From the NCBI RefSeq assembly GCF_002028405.1, contig NZ_CP020046.1, positions 930,001 through 994,000 on the forward strand: 64,000 nt of DNA. The letters are read 5' to 3'. The stretch comes from Thiomonas intermedia. GTDB taxonomy: Bacteria > Pseudomonadota > Gammaproteobacteria > Burkholderiales > Burkholderiaceae_C. Made by a program: the position numbers and the translations under genes. The notes below the pieces were generated by a model. That model did no database searches. It was not told the origin of the DNA and worked only from the letters and a program-made list of their open reading frames with translations. Below, piece by piece: positions 17,203 through 24,526 of the stretch (within the stretch, counting starts at the first letter, position 1; each line of letters opens with the position of its first letter).

Positions 17203-17770
17203 TCTGGATCTGCGCATCCGACGGCACGCCGATCATCATGTCGGCGCGGCCATCCGTCTTGCGCCACACGACCACCGGCACGCCGAACAGCTTCTGGCCG
17301 TTGTAGATCGCCAGATTGGCAGCCAGCTCCGCCTGAACCTTGGCCGTGATGGAAGCCGCGGGCTCGATACCTCCGCCCGGCTGGCCGTTGGCCGCGAAGT
17401 CGTAGTCGTTCTCGTTTTTCTGGAACGCCTGCAAGGGATCGGGCGACTGCAGGATGGCTGCCGCCTTGGGCAGGCTGCTTGCGGTGAGCATGCCCAGCGG
17501 AATCCAGCGGAACTGCACATCGGTCTTGCCCACCAGGCCGCGCAGTTTTTTATACAGCTCATGGCAGAACGGGCAGTTCGGATCGAAAAAAATGTACAGC
17601 GCACGCTCACCCTTGCCTTCGGCGATGTAGGTGGCCTTGCCGATTTGTGCCAGCACGCCTTCAGCCTGCCGGGCGCTCTGCGCCTGGGCTGCGGGCCAGG
17701 CGGCGAGGCATGCGACCGCGCCGAGGCCGCGCAGAACCTGACGACGATGCAACGACGGATGTGAAGCCAT
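17180..17770 (-). CDS. DsbG/DsbC-like periplasmic thiol-disulfide protein (CPFC)
   Basis: The 196-residue precursor begins with a signal peptide containing a twin-arginine-like stretch (HRRQVLRGLGAVA, cleavage near AQA-QS at residue 30). The thioredoxin fold has the active site FFDPNCPFCHEL (Cys66, Cys69) and a cis-Pro loop GVPVVVWR, as in DsbG/DsbC disulfide isomerase-reductases. The N-terminal dimerisation domain of E. coli DsbG is largely missing, so it is a short form. The start at 17770 is supported by GGGAGA upstream; the frame open to 18028 is not. Two paralogues lie 2.5-4 kb away. The partner that reduces it (DsbD-like) is not in the window. Confidence 0.85.
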   Translation of the reverse strand: MASHPSLHRRQVLRGLGAVACLAAWPAAQAQSARQAEGVLAQIGKATYIAEGKGERALYIFFDPNCPFCHELYKKLRGLVGKTDVQFRWIPLGMLTASSLPKAAAILQSPDPLQAFQKNENDYDFAANGQPGGGIEPAASITAKVQAELAANLAIYNGQKLFGVPVVVWRKTDGRADMMIGVPSDAQIQIMLKEAK

Positions 17771-17848
17771 GCGGGTCTCCCTGTTGTGGAAATGGATCAA
17801 CGCTCTCAATAATGCCGCAGAACACGCCTTTCGGCACTCCCGACCACG

Positions 17849-18196
17849 ATGACCCTGACCCTGCCTGAGACCTGCGCCGCCTGGTCGCAGCCCGACTTCG
17901 GCACTGTGCTGCTGACCGAATTGCGGCAGACCGGCGCCCTGCCCGGGCTGCTGCAACAAGGCTTGAGCCGAGGCAGCCACGCCTTGACCGACGACGTCGC
18001 CCTGCTGGTGTTGCAGCGCAGAGAGCAAGGCGATGCCCTCCAGGTGAAAGCCGGTCTGAGCTATTTCAGCATCATCCCCGGCTGCGCCTGCGAGGCCGAT
18101 CCGACCCCGATGAGCGAGCTGCCCGAGTATGTCGAACTGGGCATCGCCATCCGGCGGTCAGACGCCGTCGCCACGCTGGTCCTGCTCGACGATTGA
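17849..18196 (+). CDS. Conserved hypothetical protein, 115 residues
   Basis: I do not recognise a named domain. The protein is soluble and mildly acidic, with QQGLSRGSHALTDDVALLVL in the middle and PGCACEADPTPMSELPEYVEL holding a Cys-Ala-Cys pair that could bind metal or form a disulfide. Similar small proteins occur in Burkholderiales, from memory and without a search. It diverges from the CPFC DsbG-like gene with a 78-bp gap and converges with pdxH; the gap to pdxH contains a hairpin. GC content and codon use look like those of its neighbours, which supports a real gene. The start is the ATG at 17849, without a clear ribosome binding site. Confidence 0.6.
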   Translation: MTLTLPETCAAWSQPDFGTVLLTELRQTGALPGLLQQGLSRGSHALTDDVALLVLQRREQGDALQVKAGLSYFSIIPGCACEADPTPMSELPEYVELGIAIRRSDAVATLVLLDD

Positions 18197-18237
18197 CGCG
18201 CCGAGCCTCCGCCAGACGACGGGCTGCGCCACGCCCC

Positions 18238-18270
18238 TGAGAAAACGCCGGGCCGCCCCAAGTTTTCTCA
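18238..18270. repeat. Hairpin with GCCGGGCCGCCCCAA loop (copy 1)
   Basis: TGAGAAAAC and GTTTTCTCA form a perfect 9-bp stem around the 15-nt loop GCCGGGCCGCCCCAA. The same loop occurs at 28892-28906 within an entirely different 9-bp stem. It lies between two convergent genes, so it could end transcription in both directions, but no T-run follows. Confidence 0.7.
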
Positions 18271-18303
18271 TCCCCCGCGGGCCTGACGCGAACCAGCGCA
18301 CTC

Positions 18304-18942
18304 TCAGGGCGCCAAACGCCTGACCCCCCAGCGCCCTTCGCCCTGCAGCGTGTAGGCCAGGCGGTCGTGCAGACGCGAGGGCCGCCCCTGCCAGAACTCC
18401 CAGGCATCGGGCAGCAGACGATAGCCTCCCCAGTGCGGCGGGCGGGGCGGGTTCACGCCATAGCGCAGACCGAATTCGGCAGCGCGCTTGAGCAAAGTGC
18501 CGCGACCCTCGATCGGCGCACTCTGCGGTGAAGCCCAGGCGCCGAGGCGCGAGGCCAGCGGACGGCTGGCGAAGTAGGCGTCGGACTCGTCGGCATCGAC
18601 CTTTTCCACCCGGCCCTCGATGCGCACCACACGCTCGAGTTCCACCCAGTGGAACTGCAGCGCCGCGAAGGGATGTTCCGCAAGCTCCCGGCCCTTGCGG
18701 CTGGCATAGTTGGTGTACCAGACGATGCCCCGCGTATCGACCTGCTTGATCAGCACCACGCGGGTGGACGGGCGCCCGCCTTCGCCCACCGTGGCCAGGG
18801 TCATGGCATTGGGCTCGGGCACCTGGGCGTCCATCGCCTGTTGCAGCCAGTGCTCGAACTGCCTGAAGGGATCGGCGTCGGCATGCGCCTCGTCGAGTTC
18901 GGCCCTCGAATAATCCTTGCGCAAATCGGTCAGTGATTTCAT
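18304..18942 (-). CDS. pdxH: Pyridoxine/pyridoxamine 5'-phosphate oxidase
   Basis: PdxH uses FMN and oxygen to make pyridoxal 5'-phosphate, the last step of vitamin B6 synthesis and salvage. The 212-residue protein starts [16 protein letters not shown] and has [39 protein letters not shown] (FMN binding), [20 protein letters not shown], and the C-terminal signature [26 protein letters not shown]. Length and motifs are typical. The gene diverges from the SLAC1-type channel gene with a CRP-like palindrome in between. The nearby glyA product and other PLP enzymes depend on its product, but there is no operon link. Confidence 0.96.
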   Translation of the reverse strand: MKSLTDLRKDYSRAELDEAHADADPFRQFEHWLQQAMDAQVPEPNAMTLATVGEGGRPSTRVVLIKQVDTRGIVWYTNYASRKGRELAEHPFAALQFHWVELERVVRIEGRVEKVDADESDAYFASRPLASRLGAWASPQSAPIEGRGTLLKRAAEFGLRYGVNPPRPPHWGGYRLLPDAWEFWQGRPSRLHDRLAYTLQGEGRWGVRRLAP

Positions 18943-18979
18943 GCATGCAGTATAGAAATGGCCTCCAAATGCCGATGGA

Positions 18980-18995
18980 GGTGACCACGGTCACA
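18980..18995. promoter_or_regulatory. CRP-like palindrome
   Basis: GGTGA-CCACGG-TCACA matches the CRP consensus TGTGA-N6-TCACA at 9 of 10 defined positions; GTGACC-AC-GGTCAC is a perfect dyad. It lies 38 bp upstream of pdxH and 65-98 bp upstream of the channel gene. A CRP/Vfr-type regulator would be the natural candidate; which gene it serves is unknown. Confidence 0.4.
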
Positions 18996-19059
18996 CTCAT
19001 GTATCAAAATTTTTCAATGTTGCGTTCGATCAATATCTGCCGCTCGCGTCGCGCCCACA

Positions 19060-20088
19060 ATGCCGTACCGTTTTTCTCAACTATTGACCGCCATGTCCAC
19101 CGCACCCACCCCTCAGCCCGCCGAAACGGCGCACGCCAGCAGCTGGCTGGCGCACTTCCCCATCACCTTGTTCGCCACGGTGATGGGCACGTCCGGTCTG
19201 GCGATCGCCTGGCACAAGTCGGCGCAGGTGCTGTCCATGCCGCACGGTGTGGGCATCGGCCTGAGCTATGTCGCGCTGACTCTTTTTGCCGTGCTGCTGC
19301 TGGGCTACGCGGCCAAGGTGGCGCGGCACTACGGTGAGTTCAAGGCGGAGTTCGGCCATCCGGTGCGCGTGAGCTTCTTTCCGGCCATTTCCATCAGCGC
19401 CATTCTGCTGTCCATCGCCTTTCTGCATGTGCTGCCGGGGCTGTCGTGGGCGCTCTGGTGGACTGGGGTGGCGCTGCACCTGATTTTCACCGTGGTCATC
19501 ATGTCATCGTGGATCCATCACACGCATTACCAGATCCAGCATTCCACGCCGGCCTGGTTCATCCCGGTGGTGGGCAACATCCTGGTGCCCATTGCAGGCA
19601 TGACGCACGGCTCGCCCGAGATCTCCTGGTTCTTCTTCAGCGTCGGCCTGGTGTTCTGGATCGTGTTGCTGACGGTGATGATGAACCGCTTCTTCTTCCA
19701 TCCGCCCGTGCCCACCAAACTGCTGCCCACGCTGTTCATCCTGATCGCGCCACCGGCCGTGGGCTTTCTCTCCTATCTGGCGCTCGATGGCGGCGTGGTC
19801 GACAGCTTCGCACGGGTGCTGTTCTATGTGGCGCTGTTCACCACCTTGCTGCTGTTCTATCAATTGCCGCAGTTCCGCAAGGTGCCGTTCTTCATGTCGT
19901 GGTGGGCCTATTCCTTCCCGATGGCGGCGATCACCATCGCCTCGCTCACCATGGGCAGCAAGATCGGCAGCGGCTTTCTCATGGGCCTGGGCGGCGCGCT
20001 GCTGGCCGTGACCACCGCGCTCATCGCCCTGCTCGCGGTGCTCACGGTCAGGGCCATCGCGGCCGGCAAGGTGTTCATCCCGGAATAA
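19060..20088 (+). CDS. SLAC1/TehA-family voltage-dependent anion channel
   Basis: This protein of up to 342 residues has about ten hydrophobic helices and the family pattern FPITLFATVMGTSGLAIAW at the start of helix 1, then NRFFFHPPVPTKLLPTLFI and GFLSYLALDGGVVDSFARVL. SLAC1/TehA proteins are trimeric anion channels or carriers; bacterial members have been linked to tellurite resistance and C4-dicarboxylate or sulfite export. The first in-frame ATG is at 19060 and a second at 19093 (MSTAPTPQ); neither has a clear ribosome binding site. A terminator follows directly after the stop. Substrate unknown. Confidence 0.85.
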   Translation: MPYRFSQLLTAMSTAPTPQPAETAHASSWLAHFPITLFATVMGTSGLAIAWHKSAQVLSMPHGVGIGLSYVALTLFAVLLLGYAAKVARHYGEFKAEFGHPVRVSFFPAISISAILLSIAFLHVLPGLSWALWWTGVALHLIFTVVIMSSWIHHTHYQIQHSTPAWFIPVVGNILVPIAGMTHGSPEISWFFFSVGLVFWIVLLTVMMNRFFFHPPVPTKLLPTLFILIAPPAVGFLSYLALDGGVVDSFARVLFYVALFTTLLLFYQLPQFRKVPFFMSWWAYSFPMAAITIASLTMGSKIGSGFLMGLGGALLAVTTALIALLAVLTVRAIAAGKVFIPE

Positions 20089-20109
20089 GGCCGAATCGTC
20101 GCCGCACCG

Positions 20110-20134
20110 AAAAGCCCGGTCCGCCGGGTTTTTT
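20110..20134 (+). terminator. Rho-independent terminator after SLAC1-type gene
   Basis: GCCCGG-TCCG-CCGGGT forms a 6-bp stem with a tetraloop, flanked by AAAA before and TTTTT after. The stem plus A/T arms could work in both directions, but on this strand it follows the channel gene by 22 bp. Confidence 0.8.
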
Positions 20135-20247
20135 GCATCAGGAGGTACAAGCCACCGGGAGGCCTTGGGGTATCTGCGGTTTACACGCGCCGCGGGCCTG
20201 CCTATCGTGAAGGGTGAAAGGCGAAAGTGCCCCCCAAGGAGGATGTT

Positions 20248-20922
20248 GTGCTGCCCGCAAAGGTCTTCGCCCCTGAGACATCACAAGCCCAGCGCCGCTG
20301 TCGGCGGCGACTGCTGCGATGGAGCCTGGTGGCGCCGCTGGCCGGTACGGCATGGCTGTGGCAGACGATCGCCGTTCAGGCCGCCCGGGCGGCGGGCGTG
20401 GAGGCCGCAGCCGACTGGGCGGCCGATCCCGAAGCGGCGCGCGCGGCCAGACTGCTCGGGGCCATCGGTTCGGCCCATTGGGTGCAGGAGGGCACGGGGC
20501 CGCGCATCGTCTACATCTTCTTCGACCCGAATTGCCCGTTTTCGCACAAGCTCTATCTGGCCACGCGCAGCGAGGTCGGCAAGGACGGACTGCAACTGCG
20601 ATGGATCCCGGTGGGGCAGCTCGAAGCCAGCAGTACGGGCAAGGCGGCGGCCATTCTCGCCGCGGCGGATCCGCTGGCCGCCTTCCATAAAAACGAGAAC
20701 GACTGGGATTTCGGCGATAGCCCGGCCGGCGGCATCCGTCCGCTGGCGCATCCAGCCCCCCGCATCACGGCGCAGCTCCAGGCCAATGCCGCTTTGATGC
20801 GCCAAGCCGACCTGCACACCTTTCCGGTGATGCTGTATCGCGGGGCGAAGGGCCGCGCCCGGCTCTTCGTCGGGCTGCTGCCGGCCGATGCGCTGGCGAC
20901 TGTGCTGGGCAGCGCGGGCTGA
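20248..20922 (+). CDS. DsbG-like periplasmic protein with monothiol CPFS site
   Basis: The start is fixed by a perfect AAGGAGG at 20236-20242, five bases before the GTG at 20248. The 224-residue protein has an arginine-rich signal anchor (RRCRRRLLRWSLVAPLAG, cleavage or membrane anchor near residue 45) and a DsbG-type thioredoxin fold. Its active site reads FFDPNCPFSHKL: Cys96 is present, but the second cysteine is Ser99 (codon TCG). There is no other cysteine after the signal region. A cis-Pro loop (HTFPVMLYR) is intact. A single thiol cannot form an intramolecular disulfide, so a holdase, isomerase or mixed-disulfide role is more likely than reduction. It converges with the CPYC paralogue. 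Confidence 0.82.
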   Translation: MLPAKVFAPETSQAQRRCRRRLLRWSLVAPLAGTAWLWQTIAVQAARAAGVEAAADWAADPEAARAARLLGAIGSAHWVQEGTGPRIVYIFFDPNCPFSHKLYLATRSEVGKDGLQLRWIPVGQLEASSTGKAAAILAAADPLAAFHKNENDWDFGDSPAGGIRPLAHPAPRITAQLQANAALMRQADLHTFPVMLYRGAKGRARLFVGLLPADALATVLGSAG

Positions 20923-20963
20923 GCGCAACGTCCAGCCCATCGCGCCCTGCGTCCTGCCCACCC

Positions 20964-21557
20964 TTACTTCACGCTCGCCAGAATGTCCTTCAACTGCTGC
21001 GCATCGGGCGGGCCGACGACCAGCATGGCGTCGCCCTGCTTGTCGCGGTAAAGCATGGTGGGGACGCCGGGCGACTTGGTGGCATCGAGCAGCGCATTGT
21101 TGGCATTGAGGATGGCACTGGTGGCTGGCAGGACCTTGGTCGCGGGCGCGATGCCTCCGCCCTGCCCCGTGGGCCCCTTGCCATAGCCCGCTTCGTTGTC
21201 GTGGAAGGCCTTGAGGCGGTCACTGGCCTGCAGAATGGCCGCGCCCTTGGTCACGCTGCTGGGCGTGAGCACGGCCACAGGCACCCATCGCACTTCCAGG
21301 CCGTCCTTGCCGATGCGGGGACGCAGATCGGTGTAGAGCTGATGGCAGTACGGGCAGTTGGCGTCGAAGAAGATGTAGATCACGCGGGGACCATGTCCCT
21401 CGGTGATGAGGGTGGCCTTGCCCATCTCGCCCAGCACCTTGACGGCATTCGGATTCTGCATCTGCTGGGCTGAAGCCGTCGGCGCCAGACCGATGACACT
21501 GGCGCTCAGGGCGGCCGCGAAGAACGTGCGCAAGGCTGCGCGGCGGGTGGGATGCAT
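20964..21557 (-). CDS. DsbG/DsbC-like periplasmic thiol-disulfide protein (CPYC)
   Basis: The 197-residue precursor has a signal peptide with twin arginines (PTRRAALRTFFAAALSA, cleavage after ASA at residue 30). The active site is FFDANCPYCHQL (Cys68, Cys71), with the cis-Pro loop GVPTMLYRDKQG. It is a paralogue of the proteins at 17180 and 20248 and shares blocks such as the MGKATLITEGHGPRVIYIF region. GAGGAG lies about ten bases before the ATG. It follows the doxX gene by 61 bp on the same strand and so may be the last gene of the bufferin operon. A role in keeping bufferin or copper-site cysteines reduced is my inference. Confidence 0.85.
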   Translation of the reverse strand: MHPTRRAALRTFFAAALSASVIGLAPTASAQQMQNPNAVKVLGEMGKATLITEGHGPRVIYIFFDANCPYCHQLYTDLRPRIGKDGLEVRWVPVAVLTPSSVTKGAAILQASDRLKAFHDNEAGYGKGPTGQGGGIAPATKVLPATSAILNANNALLDATKSPGVPTMLYRDKQGDAMLVVGPPDAQQLKDILASVK

Positions 21558-21618
21558 GCGGGGTCTCCTCGTTGCAATGGGGTTGCGAGCCAGTATGCCG
21601 CAAACACGCCGTTCGCGC

Positions 21619-22110
21619 TTACGACGCCCGACGCTTCATCCACCCATGGTCCACCGACCACTTGCCCGGCCCCCACAGCACCACGACCAGCAACAGAATG
21701 CCCCAGATGACGTGAAACAGAATGGCCGGCGCCTGCAACGCGTGCAGATACGACAGCAGAGCCACGGCGTTCACCACAAACAAACCCAGTGCGCCGAAGC
21801 GGCCAAACAGGCCCAGTGCCAGCAGGGGCGGCAGCAACACCTCGCCCGCGGTGCCCAGAACCGCCGCGACGTGCGGCGGCAGAAGGGCGACGCGGAACTC
21901 GTTTTCATACAGCCACAGGGTGGAGCCCCAGTCGCGCAGACTTTGCAGCCCGGAGGCGAAGAACACATAGGCCACATACAGCCGGGCCGCCAGCAGGGCC
22001 GGGGCTTGCAGGCTGTCGAGACCTCGCCTCAGCGCGCACCAGCCACGAGCGATGAAACCGGTGGGCCGCAACACCGGGGCAGACGCGGTCAGGGGGTGGG
22101 AGGAATGCAT
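21619..22110 (-). CDS. DoxX-family membrane protein of the bufferin operon
   Basis: This 163-residue protein has four hydrophobic segments and the DoxX pattern RLYVAYVFFASGLQSLRDW in helix 1 and VLGTAGEVLLPPLLALGLFGRF in helix 2. DoxX proteins are quinone-associated inner-membrane proteins; the homologue in the Cupriavidus gig cluster is called GigT, and DoxX genes are a regular part of bufferin operons. Their exact task there is not settled. AGGAG lies seven bases before the ATG. It starts 42 bp after the bufC stop and is followed 61 bp later by the CPYC DsbG-like gene. Confidence 0.85.
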   Translation of the reverse strand: MHSSHPLTASAPVLRPTGFIARGWCALRRGLDSLQAPALLAARLYVAYVFFASGLQSLRDWGSTLWLYENEFRVALLPPHVAAVLGTAGEVLLPPLLALGLFGRFGALGLFVVNAVALLSYLHALQAPAILFHVIWGILLLVVVLWGPGKWSVDHGWMKRRAS

Positions 22111-22152
22111 GGTGATCTCCTTGAAAGGGGAAGTGCGAACGGGTGGAAGCTT

Positions 22153-22980
22153 TCAGGCCAGGCTCTCCACCCGGTCCAGCCAGCCTTGGGCCATGGCCTC
22201 GTGCAACCAGGCGCCGACATCGAATCCATCGGCCGCAGCGTCGAGGGCGAGGTCCAGCCGCATCGGCCGCTGCAAGGCCGTCAACCATGCGGCTTCGGCC
22301 TCTGAAGCCGCGCGCACGCGGGGCTGGAAGCCGTCGCGCCAGACCCACGCCGTCTCGCCCCCCGCACGCACGACCTGCCGCAGCGCAGCGCCATCGGGGG
22401 TCGGGTGCTGATGCAGCCGCCACAAGGACACGAGCGGCCATGACGCCTTGATCAGACACGATCCTGGCGCGAGATGCAGACGCAATGTGGCCGGATCGTC
22501 ATGGGCGAGCCGCTGCAGATCGTCGGCGCCGAAGGCCGCGGCAGGCGCGTCGAGCGCGCGCCACAGCGCCCAGTCGAGCCGGGCGCTATCCACCAGCCAG
22601 GGCCAGTCGTGCAGGTCGGGCTGTGCCTGCACGCAGGTGGCGAAGTCTTCGCCGAGCCGCGCCAGATCGCCGCACTTCGGCGGCCAGCCGCGCCAGTAAC
22701 GCGCGGCCACGGCGTCGAAGGCCGACTCGCCCAGCATGGCCAGAAGGGTGGGAAACTGCACCCGCAATGCCGCGCTGCCATTGGCCAGACCGTTGCCGCG
22801 ATAGGCCGCAAGGCCTGATCGCCAACGTGCTCCGGTCTGGCGCAGGCCCAGCGCTTCATCAGCTTCGCGCGGCGGGTGCGACACCCACAGGGCATGCAGC
22901 AAGGCCTGCTGTCTGCGCGCCTCGCCAGACACCACGCACCCGCCAAAAGGCATTGGCGCACCAGGCGCGGACTGCTTCAT
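22153..22980 (-). CDS. bufC: Bufferin maturation partner, DUF2063 (HvfC/BufC family)
   Basis: The 275-residue protein has the DUF2063 N-terminal domain: RRQQALLHALWVS, SGLAAYRGNGLANGSAALRVQ and FPTLLAMLGESAFDAVAARYW over roughly residues 20-100. A divergent C-terminal half follows. In bufferin clusters BufC binds the precursor and works with the MNIO enzyme BufB; this is known from related systems, and homologues were named GigB in the gig cluster. The start at 22980 overlaps the bufB stop as ATGA, showing tight coupling; the alternative ATG at 22989 lies within bufB. Few residues of the C-terminal half can be interpreted. Confidence 0.85.
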   Translation of the reverse strand: MKQSAPGAPMPFGGCVVSGEARRQQALLHALWVSHPPREADEALGLRQTGARWRSGLAAYRGNGLANGSAALRVQFPTLLAMLGESAFDAVAARYWRGWPPKCGDLARLGEDFATCVQAQPDLHDWPWLVDSARLDWALWRALDAPAAAFGADDLQRLAHDDPATLRLHLAPGSCLIKASWPLVSLWRLHQHPTPDGAALRQVVRAGGETAWVWRDGFQPRVRAASEAEAAWLTALQRPMRLDLALDAAADGFDVGAWLHEAMAQGWLDRVESLA

Positions 22981-23888
22981 GGCAGACATGCCATCACCTC
23001 GCTCGCATGCGTGCCCTGCCCGTTTTGCAGGTACTCGTCCAGCAGGGCCTGCGCCTGCCCCGCTTCGCCCAGCAGCACATCGAGCGTGGGCAGATCGGTG
23101 TCCCATTCGATCAGCGTCGGCACCGCGCCGAAGCGGCGCAAGGCGTGGGCATAGGCCAGCCATACCGGCAGCGAGACCACGCTGGCATGGTCGTCGACGA
23201 CCAGTCCGTTCTGCACACTGTGGCCCGCGAGATGGATTTCGCCCACCAACGCAGCAGGCGCTGCAGCGGCCAGCTCATCCAGCCAGTCGGCCACGCGCTG
23301 CACGGGGTCTGGCTCGCCGGCATTTTTGGCATTGACCATGAGGTTGTTCACATCGAGCAATAGGCCGCAGCCCGTGCGCCGCCCGAGTTCGGCAAAGAAT
23401 TCGGGCTCGGTGAAGTCGGCTTCGGCGAAGTCGAGATAGCTGCTCAGGTTCTCGACCAGGATGGGACGGCGCAGACGCTCCTGCACCTGCTGCACATGGC
23501 GCACGAAGATGTCGAGCGAACCACGGGTGAAGGCCACCGGCAGCAGATCATTGGCATGCACCACACCGCGCGAGGCCCAGGGCGCGCGGGCGAAGCAGGC
23601 ATGATCGGAAACGCGTACCGGTGCGATGCGCTCGACCAGATCGGCCAGACGATCGAGATGCGTCGCATCGAGCCCGCAGGCCGAACCCAGCGCCAGACCC
23701 ACGCCGTGCAGGCTCACGGCATGATCCTGCCGCACCCGCTGCAATACCTGCGCCGCGGCGTCATGGGGGTTGAAGAAATTCTCGGAGTGCACTTCGACGA
23801 AGCCCAGGCGGGGCTGCATCGCGTGAAACGCGCTGTAGTGGGGCTGGCGCAGGCCGATGCCCGCGCGAGCCGTGTCAGGGAGGATCAT
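22977..23888 (-). CDS. bufB: Multinuclear non-haem iron oxidase (MNIO, DUF692), bufferin-modifying enzyme
   Basis: DUF692 enzymes use two or three iron ions to oxidise cysteines of a ribosomal peptide. In bufferins this yields thiooxazole groups that bind copper. The 303-residue TIM-barrel protein keeps the expected metal ligands: His17 (GLRQPHY), Glu32 and Glu36 (FVEVHSENFF), His61 (SLHGVGLALGS), His96 (SDHACF), Glu146 (LVENLSSYL), Asp179 and Asn181 (LLLDVNNLMVNA), Glu217, His219 and His223 (GEIHLAGH), and Asp263/Asp265 (EWDTDLP). GGAG lies nine bases before the ATG at 23888; the frame open to 23942 is not needed. It sits 69 bp after bufA. Confidence 0.92.
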   Translation of the reverse strand: MILPDTARAGIGLRQPHYSAFHAMQPRLGFVEVHSENFFNPHDAAAQVLQRVRQDHAVSLHGVGLALGSACGLDATHLDRLADLVERIAPVRVSDHACFARAPWASRGVVHANDLLPVAFTRGSLDIFVRHVQQVQERLRRPILVENLSSYLDFAEADFTEPEFFAELGRRTGCGLLLDVNNLMVNAKNAGEPDPVQRVADWLDELAAAAPAALVGEIHLAGHSVQNGLVVDDHASVVSLPVWLAYAHALRRFGAVPTLIEWDTDLPTLDVLLGEAGQAQALLDEYLQNGQGTHASEVMACLP

Positions 23889-23957
23889 GTCTTGTCTCCT
23901 GGGCACAGCGGCGGCGATGGTCGACGAGCAGAGCGTCGGCAAAGCCGCCGCGTGAAC

Positions 23958-24287
23958 TCACATGCTCATCTTCTTGGCCATTTTTTCTTCGAACATCTTG
24001 ACCTCGGCGGGGTTCTTCAACAGCGCCTTGGCCTGTTCCATGTTCAGGCCTCCCATCTCCTTGCAGGTGCCCGTGGGCTTGACCGCGAAGTCGCCCGGGT
24101 CATAGCTGGTGGTGCTCGTGCCCTTGCACGAATGCAGTCCGGAAATGCCCGCGCAATCGTTCTGACCGGCCTTGGCGATGCCGAAGCATTTGTCCATGCT
24201 CTGAGCCTGCGCTGCAGGCGCGAGCGACAGCACACCCATGGCCAGCAGGGAAGCGGCGGCGGTCTGGAGGACTTGGCGTTTGTTCAT
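23958..24287 (-). CDS. bufA: Bufferin precursor peptide (DUF2282), secreted
   Basis: This 109-residue precursor has a Sec-type signal peptide (MNKRQVLQTAAASLLAMG, cleavage after AQA at residue 28). The core has the four conserved cysteines of the family: Cys34 (DKCFGIAKAGQNDC), Cys45, Cys54 (HSCKG) and Cys75 (PTGTC). Homologues are GigP of Cupriavidus and BufA of Caulobacter; the modified peptide is exported to the periplasm and sequesters copper. After the usual KEMGG end the protein continues about 29 residues with five Met and six Lys, a tail I do not expect in this family. AGGAG lies eight bases before the ATG. It is the first gene of the operon and diverges from the sigma factor gene. 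Confidence 0.92.
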   Translation of the reverse strand: MNKRQVLQTAAASLLAMGVLSLAPAAQAQSMDKCFGIAKAGQNDCAGISGLHSCKGTSTTSYDPGDFAVKPTGTCKEMGGLNMEQAKALLKNPAEVKMFEEKMAKKMSM

Positions 24288-24526
24288 GGTGAATCTCCTG
24301 AAAGTGTGGAAGGCGACGGCAGACGGTCTGCCTGCTCAAACCCGGTCAACAAGAAATCCGGGCTGCTTCTTGGTCGTCGTGCGGCGGCGTTCCTGACAGC
24401 CCAAATCCTGGTGGAAACCCGCATGCCGTGCGCCAGCGCAGGGCCGAAGGCTGTGGAAGAATGCGCGGGCTTCCATGAACCGGCGCCACCGGCCCCGGTC
24501 ACCGTATCGTTCTCACGTCCCCCGCC
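24288..24526. other. Divergent control region between bufA and the ECF sigma gene
   Basis: These 239 bp must contain the promoters of the bufferin operon and of the sigma factor. I looked for a shared ECF -35/-10 pair. GAACC at 24477 (plus) and TGTTGAC followed by CGTC on the minus strand near 24315-24350 are weak candidates with unusual spacing. No pair is convincing. Confidence 0.4.

Noticed and set aside
24288-24526. ECF promoter motifs shared by bufA and the sigma gene
   Set aside because: Candidate GAAC or TGAC and CGTC elements have spacings outside the usual range and do not match each other well.
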